Source: Siphonodentalium dalli
Lineage: Eukaryota; Mollusca; Scaphopoda; Gadilida; Siphonodentaliidae
Direction of reading: 5' to 3'
Assembly (NCBI GenBank): GCA_032622095.1
Contig: CP136063.1
Span: 83,985,980-84,049,979, forward strand
Length of the DNA: 64,000 nucleotides
In this document: one piece after another, positions 11,151-23,309 of the stretch
How positions within the stretch are numbered: position 1 is the stretch's first letter
Layout of the letters: each line of letters starts with the position of its first letter
The notes under the pieces: model-generated
The model's database searches: none
Told to the model about the DNA's origin: nothing
The model's input: the letters and a program-made list of their open reading frames with translations, nothing else
Made by a program: the position numbers and the translations under genes

Positions 11151-12149
11151 AATACATACACACAATTATATTGTAATCCATGATGCCATTTACATTAAAG
11201 TGGTATCCTTTTTAAAGATAGTTTTATAAATATGCTTACTTTTTTAAGAAGGCTCAAATATTCAATTGAGAGCAAACGATGAAATTTATTCCTATTAGGG
11301 TTCTCCCAGTAATATTTGGGAATGTGGATTTCGCGTAAATCTTGTAACTTTTGGCATAGGATTATAAAGTGATATAGTCTGAAAATAGTCTGACATTATA
11401 TATCCTGGGAGTCTGTGTCACTTTGCAATAATAGGCGGACAAATACGAAATGCGGTTATTTGGGACTCCCTACACTATTTGAAGTCTTGAACATACCACG
11501 AACTAAAATGATATGCTACACATTTTAACAGAGGTGTGGAGAAAAGGCTATTCGGTCAAGAAATATACAATTACTTTGGATGTGGTCATTCCTGGAAAGC
11601 CAGCGGCACCTTACAAAACGCGAACGGCAAATAATAAAGACATTTTTCGATGGTTTTGGAGACCACCTACACAATATTTTAAGCCTTGAACACACAAACT
11701 GAATACATAACAACGTTTTCTCAGCTACACATAACTATTTTGCATTTAATTTTGGGTATTCTGGTATATAAAACTGAGAGAACTGCCGCCTTGGTGAGAA
11801 TAAAGTGGAAATTCATTTGAACATAATATTTATCTTCTATATTTCTTATTATTTAGAGGACACTAACAATAAATTTGGCAACACAAAATTATTTTGTTTG
11901 ATATTATTGGTGACACTACAAGTTTATAGTGTGTGACATATGTTGTCTGTAACAAAGATGTAAGTCCTACAAAGTCGACGTTGGTGCACGTATATCTCGA
12001 TCTGTTATCGATAAAATGTGTTGATGTAACTGGGGTCTTGAAGCATGAACACGTCTTTAATCAATTAAACAATGTCCCCGGGCCCGATTTTCAGCAAACG
12101 AGTCAAGTTGGTTCGCGTCATGATCAATTAGGAAATACGGTAAAGTTAT
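11151..12149. other. No feature recognised
   Basis: Non-coding looking sequence. Short frames have no motifs or splice support. Confidence 0.5.
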
Positions 12150-12690
12150 AAAAAATATGTAATATTTTGACCAAAACGAGTTTGGGAGGGTTAGCTAAAA
12201 CCCAGTATCCCGAAAGCTGTTTCTATATCTGTGTGTCAGATAACTGCTACATCATATGGATTAAATATTTCGGCATTATATCAATATATATTTGATTGAT
12301 AATGTTTAAAAATATATTTTGTGAAAAAGAGCGATTTTTCATTTTTCAGCAAAAAATTAATGTTTCGGCTCCAAAAGGCAGGAAAATCATATTAACCGAC
12401 ACTTTTTTTCATATCAAGTAGAAATCTGGAACAATGTAGTAAATTCAGCTCCGGCAATGTTTGCAAATACGTTAGGTCTTAGCCACAGTGCTCGCTTTTC
12501 CAAAATCGTTAATTTCTGGAAAAACTCACTGGTGGGTATCGTCCGTCGTCGATTTGACAATAGACACCACCAATTCCGTTACTTTTCACTATCATTTTCG
12601 TGAAAATATATATTTCTTCTTTTTTAAAAGTTGGTTTCAACTTGTTCTACCCTGGGTAGGGGTATCTAGAATAATAGAGCTCTTTTTCGA
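12150..12690 (-). repeat. Dispersed repeat R1, copy B (reverse)
   Basis: The reverse complement gives the same ordered blocks as copy A: GCGGCCAAATCGAAAAA, CCTACCCAGGGTAGAACAAG, GAGCCGAAACATTAATTTTT, and AATCCATATGATGTAGCAGT. It is diverged at many positions. Confidence 0.55.
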
Positions 12691-12894
12691 TTTGGCCGCT
12701 ACATTGTTAGAAACATTGAACCGCACACGAGTTTCAATGAAGACTTTAAAACAGAAAAATATAACACACCGAGCACTTTGTCCGACGTGTTCACATTATT
12801 TGGTTTGAGGCGGAGGGAAAAGTGCATCATTTCGAAATGGTGGTTAGTAGCCTGATATTAAGACAACTTTAGTGACCTGATATAGGTGAGTATA

Positions 12895-13440
12895 ATTCTG
12901 GTCGATTTGAATTGGAGACGTGGTAAAGCGAGATAAAAGGCTCGCTGGGACCAACACCACGTCGCTTTATATCATCACAATATACCACACAACTGGAGAC
13001 ACTGACAGTAACTTATAATCCGATACCTAAACACACCTTAAATATGTAAGGGTGTGTCCCAGCTATTCGTTGGTGTGAAACGGCCTACCTGAACATTTCC
13101 AAAGGTAAAGTACTCGCCGATGTGTATTTAGTGAAAAAAAAAGAGTTATCGGGCATTGCCTCTACAATAGGCTATGATTCGCATATGGTCTGCTGCACTC
13201 ATAAGTAAAACATTCTATATTGTCAGTATCCATTTCACCCCAGGAGCAACAAGCTGCGACAAAGAACACATACAATTACACACTAAGTACACGCACTGTG
13301 ATCTGCCTGCGCATTATCATTCGTAGCACATACACCACGGATCGTACCCGGCATTGTGGTCGATAATGTGAGAAGAGGCATACTTAATATGGAGTAACAT
13401 ACACAACCATAAGGTATGTGCACTAAACATTAAAACAAAC
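12895..13440 (+). repeat. Dispersed repeat family R2, copy 1
   Basis: Shares long blocks with 30149-31090: GAGACGTGGTAA..GCGAGATA, CAACTGGAGAC, AACTTATAATCCGATA, ACTCGCCGATG, and GGGCATTGCCTCTACAATAG. Here the blocks are continuous. In the other copy they are split by about 420 bases. Confidence 0.75.
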
Positions 13441-13444
13441 TTCA

Positions 13445-13765
13445 GCCCAAAATTTACTCGACGGGGAAGTCGTGTGATATTGCCCTATATACATGTATCC
13501 GGTGCAATGGGGATATAAAGATTACACTAAACAAATTTTTTATTTTTTTTTAAATTTTTTGTACGAAGAGTTCACAGTACGTTTTTCTACGCGAATTCCG
13601 AAATGGATCATGAATGGAGTTGGATTCGAAGTACCTCGGTAATTGTGTATTTAATTACGTTAATCGTCTATAAACACGTGTGAAACTATGTGCCAGTATG
13701 TTAGTTAGGCAATATCATACGACAGCCCGAAATGTTCTTGACGGGGAAGTCGTGTGAGATTGCCG
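13445..13765 (+). repeat. Short direct repeat (about 40 bp, 280 bp apart)
   Basis: GACGGGGAAGTCGTGTGA followed by ATTGCC occurs near 13460 and again near 13740, each preceded by a similar AGCCC-AAAT stretch. These may be edges of an old insertion. Confidence 0.5.
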
Positions 13766-13789
13766 TTAGTTAACTGTTGTCCGGGATAT

Positions 13790-13925
13790 TATTCATATTA
13801 CTCAGTGAGTGCAGCTGGAATTACAGAGTGTATTTGAGCAACACAGGATACAGCCGTAGCCGGCTAGGCATGCGCAGTAGAAAGTTACAGAAAGCTACAG
13901 CCGGCCACAGCTGGTGGTCACTAAC
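13790..13925 (+). repeat. Repeat with GTAGCCGG/CCGGC words, inverted relative to 17755-17880
   Basis: GAGTGTATTTGAGCAA, then CAGCCGTAGCCGGCT, and AGCTACAG..CCGGCCACAG are found in reverse orientation at 17755-17880. The two diverged copies share the CTACAGCCGG motif. Confidence 0.5.
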
Positions 13926-14688
13926 TATTGTACCGCTACTCCGATTTGGAATGTGGCTGATGGATAATATTATTTCGGCCAATTTGGCCGGTTACTTCAT
14001 GTGACTTTTTCATCTGACGTGTGTGTCGGATAATTGATCTGGAGGATTTATGTAAATGTTAGCCCAAACTACATTTCCAAGTAACGATGGTTTTGTTGTT
14101 TATTTTGTGGAATAATACCGCGTTAGATGAATTCAGCCCAAATATGTTAACAGTTGTCGTGTCAAACATTCGGCAGTAGGTTAGCGTTATTTAGTATTTG
14201 TGGATGTCCTTTAACATGGGGAAAATAGACTACTGCGCTTGAACGAGCATGTGAATTTGTCGTTTTTAATGTACAGCAACTTGATAATCAATAACAGAGG
14301 CATTCTCTGTCAAATAAGGTCGCTCTATTTACGGTATTAATTGCGGAACTTTCTAAAGTAAACTACGCGTAAACGGATACATACGGTAAATTATAGAATG
14401 TGCCGGAATCGGCCTAATCGTCCCATGGCCAACTCGCCCAGTCGACGTGTGTCAATTCGGTGCCTACTATAACATGTACCCGAGTCCGATTCGGAATAAA
14501 AGATGTATACGGGTGTTATATAGCGTTTGGTCCGTTGTTTCTCAATGAATATTATTGAAATTTGGTGTATATGTCCGGGCTGGGACATGGAATACAACAA
14601 CGTTTGAATTGTTTTTAAATTTACAAATTTGTTGATTTTATTCAATTTTTTTTCGTTCTGAAAACACACTATAAAGTGTATATAATAT

Positions 14689-14990
14689 AATAACGAACAC
14701 GAGACATACATAATTTATAAACTGTTAACAAAAGATATCAAATTCAATACATGACAAAGATGACTCAGTGGAGTTTATAAAGTGAACATAAAAACATTGA
14801 GGTAAGAATCTTTTTAAGGAATGCAACTTTATTTAATGATAATAAACACATAAATTAAAATAACAAACATGAGACATACATGATTTATAAACTGTTAACA
14901 AAAGATATCAAACTCAATACATGACAAAGATGACTCAGTGAAGTTTATAAAGTGAACATAAAAATATTAAGGTAAGAATCTTTTTAAGCA
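14689..14990 (+). repeat. Tandem duplication, about 130-bp block at about 172-bp spacing
   Basis: GAGACATACATAATTTATAA..ACTGTTAACAAAAGATATC..GACAAAGATGACTCAGTG and GGTAAGAATCTTTTTAAG occur in the same order at 14699-14818 and 14871-14990, with few differences. Confidence 0.85.
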
Positions 14991-14999
14991 TTACTAAAC

Positions 15000-16160
15000 C
15001 GTTTAGCACAGACCACAGTCCACTTCACTCATCCGATCATCACCAAACTTCATATTTATCTTGATATTGATCTATCAGATGAGAGCTATCAAATATTTTT
15101 TTAATTTCATAGGAAAAAATGGTCGCCAGCGGCCATATTGCATTTACGTTATATTTTATCGCGTCATGTCGATATCTAGTATTACTTAGAAATTTCACCT
15201 TTCCAGATTCATAATTGCTCCATTGACTGTAACAGATGAAATTATTCCCCTCTTCGGATAGAGTGTCACTGAAACTTTATTTTGTCAGACTGTCTGTATA
15301 ATCACTGATTATATATGGCAATAATCTGTAATAAGATGTAGCACTATTTTATTTTATATTTACATGCAGTGCTGTTTTTATACATCAATTCTAATCCCCC
15401 TAGATCATCATGTGATCGATCATACATCGCGCGAGGACCTGGTTGAATTAAGGGGGGTTTTATGGATCACTTCTGTCCTCAAGCTAGATTATACTTATGA
15501 CATTTAATGGCATGTTACTAACGTGGAGGGTTAGATATGCTTGAGAAACCACCACTCTTTAATTCACACCAAGTTCTCAGCTGTCATGTTCGGATATTAG
15601 AACCCATAGCCATGATATATGGTTTATTTTGTGTATACTAGTAATATAGTTATTTTCAGTACCTTTATATACCAGTACTGTGTATAACAATGCATATAAA
15701 TTAATCCATGTATACATGTATATTGATTCAACGGATTCAGTGGTTTTGTCCATCAGTCTATCAAATTTGCGGGGAAAACATGGCCACAAGCAGTACACCC
15801 TGCTAAATTTCGAATTTGAATCAATTGGCGCACCCTGCAGCCAGCTTTTATTGGAGAACTTTTTCTTATGTGGATATTTTGGGTCACCGCTAGATGTGAG
15901 CCATATTTTGTTCTCATACTGTCCTTGTGAAGACATCACTGCCAGCGGTGATCTTCAATTTTACTATTTTTATGGCTAAATAATTTGGTTGATCCTACAG
16001 ACGACACCCTTGTCCGATCGTCATCAGATTCCACAATTATCTTCTGGATAACCAGGGTGAGAGTAATCTAATTTTCCCGAATTTCGTTAAAAAACATTAC
16101 CACAGGCAGCAATTTGGTATCTTACTCTTTGATCCTCTTTTGCATGACTGAATTGTTTAG
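15000..16160 (+). repeat. Degenerate satellite-like repeat, several units
   Basis: Diverged units contain CATCCGATCATCACCAAAC, an ATGAGAGCTATCAAAT block, GGTCGCCAGCGGCCAT, GCACACCCTGCAGCCAGC and related variants. The same words occur in 40440-40910. Unit length is around 200 bases but hard to fix by eye. Confidence 0.55.
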
Positions 16161-16432
16161 CAACTGTACAGACATATCCCTCATCTGGTTTTTATATACA
16201 TGTATATCTCTTCATGCGGATAGCCAGTATTACGTAGGTACTTCAACTTTCTGCATTCCTGTCATCATTTGAAATATAAAAATTTACCTGATACATGCAC
16301 CCTTCAAAATTTGTTTCGTCGTATCTATTTTAATGACCCGTATGGTAATATTGATACAGATATATTTGTCAAACATTTCTTTGTACAATATACAGGTATT
16401 TAGTTTGTAACTAAATCTAGAAATATATAATA

Positions 16433-16934
16433 GTAGCTCGTGGACCCCACTTCGTCCGGGATGTTCCCCTCTGATTTTCGGAGAAATACGCGATTTAACC
16501 TTGAATTGACTATTTTAAAGGTGAAGGTCATGTCGGGGTCACGATTTGACCCGTCCAAAACACTCCCCGGACAAAAGTCACGACAAAAGTACCCGTCGAA
16601 ATCCGCCCGGCTTTATACCCGATTTGACCTTGAATTGACAATTTTGAATGTCAAGATCAGGTCAGGGTCATGATTTGACCCACCCGAAACACTCCTGGGA
16701 CAAAAGTAACAGTAGGTATCAAATTTCGTTGAAATACTTCCGTTTTACCAGATTTGACCTTGAATTGATCTTTTTGAATGTCAAAGTCAGGTCGGGATCA
16801 AGATTTGACCCGTCCAAAATACTCCCTGGAAATAATTTCCCCTAGGTATCAAATTTCGTCAAATCTGTCCGGCAGTTTTCCCGGCCATAGCTAACAGACA
16901 AACAGACAGACAAATGTCCAAAATATATATTAAA
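16433..16934 (-). mobile_element. Helitron-like non-autonomous element H1 with internal 110-bp repeats
   Basis: Read on the minus strand, it starts with an AT-rich 5' end (ATATATATTTTGGACATTTG, then TGTCTG repeats). It carries about three diverged units containing GATTTGACCTTGAATTGA and GGTCACGATTTGACCC. It ends with a CCCGGACGAAGTGGGG hairpin and CTAC, a probable decay of the Helitron CTAG end. It abuts the next element exactly. The open frames in the units are incidental. Confidence 0.6.
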
Positions 16935-17315
16935 CTAGCTGATGTACTCGACTTCGTTCGGGCTAGTTAGGGATTTTGTTTGTGATCGCCTCCATCTGGA
17001 CAGTACCCAGTATATACAGCGTCTGGCCAAACTATTGTTCAATTGGTCCAGAAACATGCCTATATCAGCACGTTCGAGAACATGGTCCCACGTGAAATTG
17101 GACCCGTCCATATTGCTCCCGGGATCGAAGTAGTCGTACACACAAATTTTTAGTCGGATTGGTCAAGGTCCAGAAACATGCCTATGAGCGAGGTCAAGTT
17201 GACACGTTAAATACCAGTCGAGCAGTGTTAGAGTCTATAACACATACACACATGCATTCACGCATACACACATACATACATACATACAGACAGGTGTTTC
17301 AAAATGTATAATCGA
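16935..17315 (-). mobile_element. Helitron-like non-autonomous element H2
   Basis: Minus-strand reading: the 5' end is TCGATTATACATTTTGAAAC preceded by A, followed by a TGTATG-rich microsatellite. The 3' end is the CCCGAACGAAGTCGAG hairpin, then TACATCAG and CTAG. 5' TC, a hairpin 8-12 bases before CTAG, and A/T flanks are the Helitron hallmarks. No Rep/helicase gene is present. Confidence 0.62.
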
Positions 17316-17319
17316 TAGC

Positions 17320-17754
17320 TACAACAATTCTATGGTAGATAGTTCACGGCCGACCTGATGCATGCATCTTAGTTTTCTTGTACCGACATAATGGTGGCAT
17401 TATGTTGCTGTCTCAACTCACCAATGGTCTCGCTCGCTGCAGCAAGCACATTTGAAGCAATTAACACTCGTACTGAGTCCATGCCTCCATAAATCTGATA
17501 TTTAAAAGAGTATGATATGTGATTATATCTCGTTCTCTAAATCGGCATATGCAAACAAGATATAATTATATATATTTTTACGAAATAAGTTTAATTATTC
17601 ACCAAACATTAAATATATCATAGATATAAAATATCTAGTTTGATGCCAATAAAATGGGAATGACAATTATGTGTCCCCAGGGAGCAGTATTAAAAAAATA
17701 TCTCCGATAAGAAATTCTCCTATCAAAGTCGGAGTACAATGTTTAGTGATAGTC
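17320..17754. other. No feature recognised
   Basis: Nothing beyond short AT-rich tracts. Confidence 0.5.
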
Positions 17755-17880
17755 GCCATTCATTTCCCTGGCCACTGTAGCTTCCTACTGTGTATGTCTT
17801 ATAAGTCACAGCCGCCGGCTGTAGCCGGCTACAGCTGGCTACATATTTTTTGCTCAAATACACTCACCATTGGATATTAT
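17755..17880 (-). repeat. Inverted copy of the 13790-13925 repeat
   Basis: Contains GCCGGCTGTAGCCGGCTACA, itself rich in self-complementary GTAGCCGGCTAC, and the reverse complement of GAGTGTATTTGAGCAA. Confidence 0.5.
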
Positions 17881-17896
17881 TTCGCCTGTAGGTTAC

Positions 17897-18337
17897 AGGA
17901 CAACAATTATTCTCCATAGGCGACAGTGTTAACGTCCGGGGCTATGCTCGATTCCTTGTGAATTCAGGAACTTTCTAACCTAGTCAATTTTGAAGAATGG
18001 CTCTTCGGACCCAATTTGACCCAAACAAATTAATAGGTACGTGTGGGTTTTCCACCTTTAAATTTACCACTTTTGATACTGCCCTAATTTCGCAGAAAAA
18101 TTCATAACCAAATTTTCAAACATACCCCCATTAAATGCCAGGTTAATTATTTTACCCACTCTGTGTCAATATTCATGTAGGTATAATATTTCCATGGTGG
18201 CTTTGATTTTTTCTTGTTTTTGCATTAATTTTATCCCAATCATAATCAACCATTCAGCTGCCAGATGTGATTTTATGCTGACTTGAGTGTGGGTGACAGC
18301 ACATCAAGGAGGATATTTTTTTAGAATTGGTGTACTT
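17897..18337 (+). repeat. Dispersed repeat family R3, copy 1 (about 440 bp)
   Basis: Nearly identical to 19232-19672. It starts GGACAACAATTATTCTCC, then CATAGGCGACAGTGTTAACG, and ends near ATTGGTGTACT. The CCATAGGCGACAGTGTTAAC core also occurs, inverted, in every unit of the 45.6-51.4 kb array. The two copies could be LTR-like or independent insertions; no TG..CA ends or primer-binding site are visible. Confidence 0.85.
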
Positions 18338-19231
18338 TCACCTACAGTGAGCATTGGACAGATAATAAAGTCGTCCAAACGATATTAAATTGTGGCCATT
18401 CATATACCGACGACAAAATAAAGAACTTTGTTTCGAAACATGTCTGTGTTCTTACTTCATTAACCCTCTTCTGCTACCACCCATATCTAAATGTGCTTTA
18501 AAAATATCTTGACTTGAATGTGATTTTTTTCTCATTGAAGCCGCATTCTGGCAAAGTAAACAATGACGACGTACATACATGTGGACGATCTGATAGCTTG
18601 TAGATATCACTTCCAGAAAATATGTCACACGATTCGCCAGGCGAATTGGGCGCACTTGGGGTTCACATTGGGCGCACCTACCAAATTTTCGAAAAAAATC
18701 GACAGAAAACCTAATTTTGCCCGTCACAAGAATGCATTTATTGGCGGAAATTTGGGCTCGTTAGGTCGATCATCCAATGCTGCAAATTTTCAGGGTTGTC
18801 CTTTTTTGTCAAACTGTCGTCTTAAAGGGGCAATTCGACTTTGTTTGACCAGATACTGGACCGATTTTTCATTATGTGTTAGAGTGCGGTCTATAATGAA
18901 ATAATGATTTACGCCAACGTCGTGCTCAATCCAGACAAATCCGCCTATTCGTTCATCTGAAGTGTCGGGTGCCCAAAATGGTGGTATCATATTCGTTAAA
19001 GGGACATTCATGGGCCAACAATAGGCCGAAAATGACAATTTTCGGTTTTACAACGAGATGCAGAAATGGTATGGGAGGGGTTAATTTTTAATTTTATTTC
19101 ACGGCTCCTGTGCCTTAATAATCTGTCGTATCGCGTGATTCAAGCTCCCAACTTGTTTTCTGAGGATAATGAGCACTGGCTGTGTTCCAGAGCAGAAATC
19201 TGAAAAACGACCATTTCTTGCTATATGTTGC
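18338..19231. other. Spacer between the two R3 copies
   Basis: About 890 bases without a convincing gene. Frames on both strands lack motifs. If the R3 copies were LTRs this would be the internal part, but I see no gag, protease or reverse transcriptase remnant. Confidence 0.5.
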
Positions 19232-19672
19232 AGGACAACAATTATTCTCCATAGGCGACAGTGTTAACGTCGGGGGCTATGCTCGATTCCTTGTGAATTC
19301 AGGAACTTTCTAACCTAGTCAATTTTGAAGAATGGCTCTTCGGACCCAATTTGATCAAAAAAAATTAATAGGTACGTGTGGGTTTTCCACCTTTAAATTT
19401 ACCACTTTTGATACTCCCCTAATTTCGCAGAAAAATTCATAACCAAATTTTCAAACATACCCCCATTAAATGCCAGGTTAATTATTTTACCCACTCTGTG
19501 TCAATATTCATGTAGGTATAATATTTCCATGGTGGCTTTGATTTTTTCTTGTTTTTGCATTAATTTTATCCCAATCATAATCAACCATTCAGCTGCCAGA
19601 TGTGATTTTATGCTGACTTGAGTGTGGGTGACAGCACATCAAGGGGGATAATTTTGTATAATTGGTGTACTA
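19232..19672 (+). repeat. Dispersed repeat family R3, copy 2 (about 440 bp)
   Basis: Direct-orientation copy of 17897-18337 with only scattered differences (for example GTCGGGGGC for GTCCGGGGC). Flanks differ from those of copy 1, so this is not a simple tandem duplication of the whole region. Confidence 0.85.
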
Positions 19673-19778
19673 TAACATGTATCGCTGTCAAGACTTCGCT
19701 ATCGCAGTGTGTTATTGCTATTGCGTATTGACTGACACTTTGTTGGTCAATAGATGAGTTGTGACCTAGATTAAATAC

Positions 19779-20196
19779 CACAGTGGATCAACGGACAAGA
19801 ACCAAAACCGGAAGTCGTAGATTTCGAGGTGGAGAAATATCAGTCGACAAATATCCGTTGTAATTGGATAGCATATCTGGCCAACTGAAGGTGAGTGAAT
19901 ATTTCTTCGCTAATGTTCGGACACCGACGATAAATTAAGTCAGTTGCATTGTTCGATCGCGGGAAAAATGTCATTTAATCATCGCCGCGAGACGATTTCT
20001 TCCCCAAAATATCCAGAAAATCATACTTTTCACATTCATCGCAGACAGCTGTCGCAACAACCTATATACCAATCGAAAGGCCTGCCCCCCCCCCCCCCAC
20101 AAATGCATATTTTGAGTATTTTCACGGACTGTCTCAAAATTCCAAATTTCATCTTTTGATGCAGGTACCCACCTCGAAAATACTGTCCGGTTAGTC
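19779..20196 (+). repeat. Dispersed repeat family R4, copy 1
   Basis: Forms a long inverted repeat with 22800-23234. Left edge CACAGTGGATCAACGGACA, right edge ACTGTCCGGTTAGTC. It includes a run of about 14 C near 20085-20098 that is absent from the other copy. Frames on both strands are shared with that copy only because the DNA is repeated. Confidence 0.85.
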
Positions 20197-20837
20197 ATGT
20201 ACACCCCGGAGTATAGTTGCAATCCACCAGACCCGGCGGACAGTTTTTGTTGTTCAATCAAGAGTCGAAATGGATTAGTTGGTTGGCGGCCTTTCGTTAA
20301 CAGTGGCACGTTTTTGGCCAACTGCTTTTCTGTTGCAACTATAGTATACTGATCAAGTTTAGTTACCGAGTACAGTTTGCAATTTGTTCTCATAACATTC
20401 GTTCAGATCGTGTAAGGTCATTAACCAAAGAATTATTTATGGAATATTGTTAGAAAAAGAATATTACAATGCCCTCCATGACCAAGGCCGTAGCAACAGG
20501 ATCGTTTTGTTGGTGGGAGGTGTAGATGTATTTTCCAATAGTTTGATATTTCAGCCAGTATATAGCGTGAAATTTGTTAAAATTTGATTAATTTAAGAAA
20601 AAACAAATCGGGATCCATGGCTGTTCTTTTTCGTTATGGCCACTTTCGGGACCCACCACCCGAGTTTTGATTACGATTGTATAAAGTTTTCACTACATTT
20701 TTCGGGTACATATATACACCCCTTTATTTTTATGTTTTAAACTACAGGCACCCACCCATATTTCGGAGAATTTTCGCTAATATTACATCTTATAGCATAG
20801 CCATCAAATATGCAGATGTTTATTTCCATTTCTATGA
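20197..20837. other. No feature recognised
   Basis: Spacer within the R4 inverted pair. No gene supported. Confidence 0.5.
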
Positions 20838-21181
20838 GAGGCCAAATTCACATTTCATAATTAAGTTAAGCAATAGCACTTAAGCATAATTATTTGCGAT
20901 TAAGCGCAATTCATGGTTATATGTAATGTAACTATGTACCCCTGGTGAATAAATAGGTGTATCTATAACTAAACCTGAACTCATATTGACATATCACCTC
21001 CTTGTTTTCATTGATTTGGATAGTTGGAATTGTGAACTAGCCTAAATTCTTTATCAAAATTGGTGACTCGCGACAGTATAAATCACACGTTTTTGGGAAA
21101 TTTGATACCATAGTTGACAGTGGTCAGCATTATGTTTTGCAGTTAATCGATTCTGATAACTAAAGCTTATTTTGAAGAAAT

Positions 21182-21222
<41 letters not shown>

Positions 21223-21485
21223 ATCTTTATAATATGGGTCTTCCTGATCGGATTGAGGACCTTTAGTTTAAATTAGCCAAATGCAGATACACCCGGTCAT
21301 GCTAATACTTAGGTTATATGGGTAGTTACACTTACTCTCAAACAACTCATAGCGCTTAATCGCAATTAATTGCACTTAAGCGCAATTCATTTCAATTATG
21401 CGCAAATGCCATATGTGTGCTTCAGCGCGATATGTGGTATTTGCGCTTAAGCGCAATTCATTATTAAATGTGAATTTGACCTCCG
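20838..21485. mobile_element. Candidate MITE with GAGGTCAAATTCAC-type terminal inverted repeats
   Basis: The left end (GAGGCCAAATTCACATTTCA) is complementary to the right end (AAATGTGAATTTGACCTC). Both ends have subterminal GCGCTTAAGCGCAATTCAT-like words, which recur four or more times near the right end. Internal sequence is AT-rich and non-coding and holds a GTT microsatellite. I see no clear target duplication. Confidence 0.55.
21183..21222 (+). repeat. (TTG)n microsatellite, about 13 units
   Basis: An uninterrupted TTG run following AAATATTG. Confidence 0.95.
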
Positions 21486-22799
21486 ATACAGTTAATTTTT
21501 TGTCTATATATATGAACGAGTAGGATCTGTCTGCATGTCTTCTGTCCGTTTAAATTTGAATATATACGCGACCAATTGCGTTAAAAACTTCCCAACCAAA
21601 TTGTCCAGTGTGTGAATCAATGTGGAAACAATTAATTATGGCGCGATTTGAATAGAACAGGACAAACATCACGTGCCTATATATTTACATAATTAACTTA
21701 CATCTGGTCCCATGCACATTCAGTTGTACGCTATAGATTGGAATTTTGCCCGCTATATACATGTAGGAAACACAACACTTCTACATTAATGGACAGCCAA
21801 GGTGGGATTAAGAATACAACAACTCGAAAGAACACTAGAGTTTCCTGATGATGTTTCTATTCTCGATATCAACCGAGAGTACCAATATTTCGTATAGTAT
21901 TGTATAGTATAGTATTGTATAGTATTTTATTATAAATAATTTTTATATTTTTTATTTTCAATAATTTTATTTTCAAACATTCATTCGGGTGTTGTAAATT
22001 CCATCGTCGATTTCCTCAGCGAAGCCGCCAGCCTTTGCCTCACAGTGGTTACATATGAAGGCAGGCATACGATCCTCTCGTCAGTAGCACCTGGAATTAT
22101 AAAATAATATCGCTTAGTGGACTTGAACTTAAGCTAATATTAGTAACATATATAGCTGTACACCCCTCCGACAGTATGTTTTAGTCCCCTCCTCATTATT
22201 GTTTTAACCATTGCTGAATATTGAAAACAATAATTTTCTAAGTCGAAAAATGTCATATATAACTCCACACAAAAAAGTCTGACATATTTCATAATCATAG
22301 GTTCGCATGTTCCCATTGTACTAAATATATATATGCCAAGCAAAAAAAAAACAAATGACCGCAAAACTTAGGAATAAAAACTCGCAAAATTGCATACACG
22401 GAAGGACGAACAAGCTGCTTCCTGTATAACCTTACAACTCGTTGCAAGTGTATAATCAAATATAAAGGGTAAAAATCGGCACACCGCTGCATTTTTCTGA
22501 AAAACGTTGGATGTAAATAATTTGTTTATGTCCGCCTTCCGAGAGTAATGACAAGTCAGAGTTAACAATATGACATACATCAAAAGTTATATGTTTACCA
22601 AACATGTACTTCGACCCGGACACATATACAATATTGTGAACACCCAGAACCATTGTGGCCACGCAAAAGTCAAATGAAACGCCCATCATCTGCGGAAAAA
22701 TTGCTTTTTCGACCAGAAATTGAAGATGGCAGACTTCAGCAAAATCGCGCCGGCTAAGCGGACAGTTTTTTTTTTACAACTAATGATTAATTTTTTCGG
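21486..22799. other. No gene recognised
   Basis: Includes short TATAGTATAGTATTG-type runs near 21890-21930. Minus-strand frames at 22140-22690 are hydrophobic and Cys-rich but lack support. Confidence 0.45.
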
Positions 22800-23234
22800 G
22801 ACTAACCGGACAGTATTTTCGAGGTGGGTACCTGCATCACAAGATGAAATTTGGAATTTTGAGACAGTCCGTGAAAATACTCAAAATATGCATTTGTGGG
22901 GGAAACAGGCCTTTCGATTGGTATATAGGTTGTTGCGACAGCTGTCTGCGATGAATGTGAAAAGTATGATTTTCTGGGATATTTTGGGGAAGTAATCGTC
23001 TCGCGGCGATGATTAAATGACATTTTTTCCGCGATCGAACAATGCAACTGACTTAAATTGATCGTCGTTGTCCGAACATTAGCGAAGAAATATTCTCTCA
23101 CCTTCAGTTGGTCAGATATGCTATCCAAGCGTTTATTTTCCCCAAAAAATATCAACAGATATTTGTCGACTGATATTTCTCCACCTCGAAATCTACGAGT
23201 TCCGGTTTTGGTTCGTGTCCGTTGATCCACTGTG
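22800..23234 (-). repeat. Dispersed repeat family R4, copy 2 (inverted)
   Basis: Reverse complement of 19779-20196 with minor changes and an extra stretch near 23130-23155. Together the arms could form a stem of over 400 bp across a 2.6-kb loop. Confidence 0.85.
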
Positions 23235-23309
23235 AATACGATTTAATACCAGCTGGCTGATATCGATTCGGTCATGAGTTGGGAGTTTATTTTATGGTCA
23301 GATGTTATG

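Noticed and set aside
18563-18904. 113-codon + frame between the R3 copies
   Set aside because: No motif, no splice support, and comparable frames on the other strand.
17897-19672. R3 pair as a complete LTR retrotransposon
   Set aside because: There are no TG..CA ends, primer-binding site, gag or pol remnants, and the internal part is only 890 bases.
22140-22690. Hydrophobic minus-strand frames as small membrane proteins
   Set aside because: AT-rich DNA gives such frames by chance; they overlap each other in different frames and lack start or splice context.
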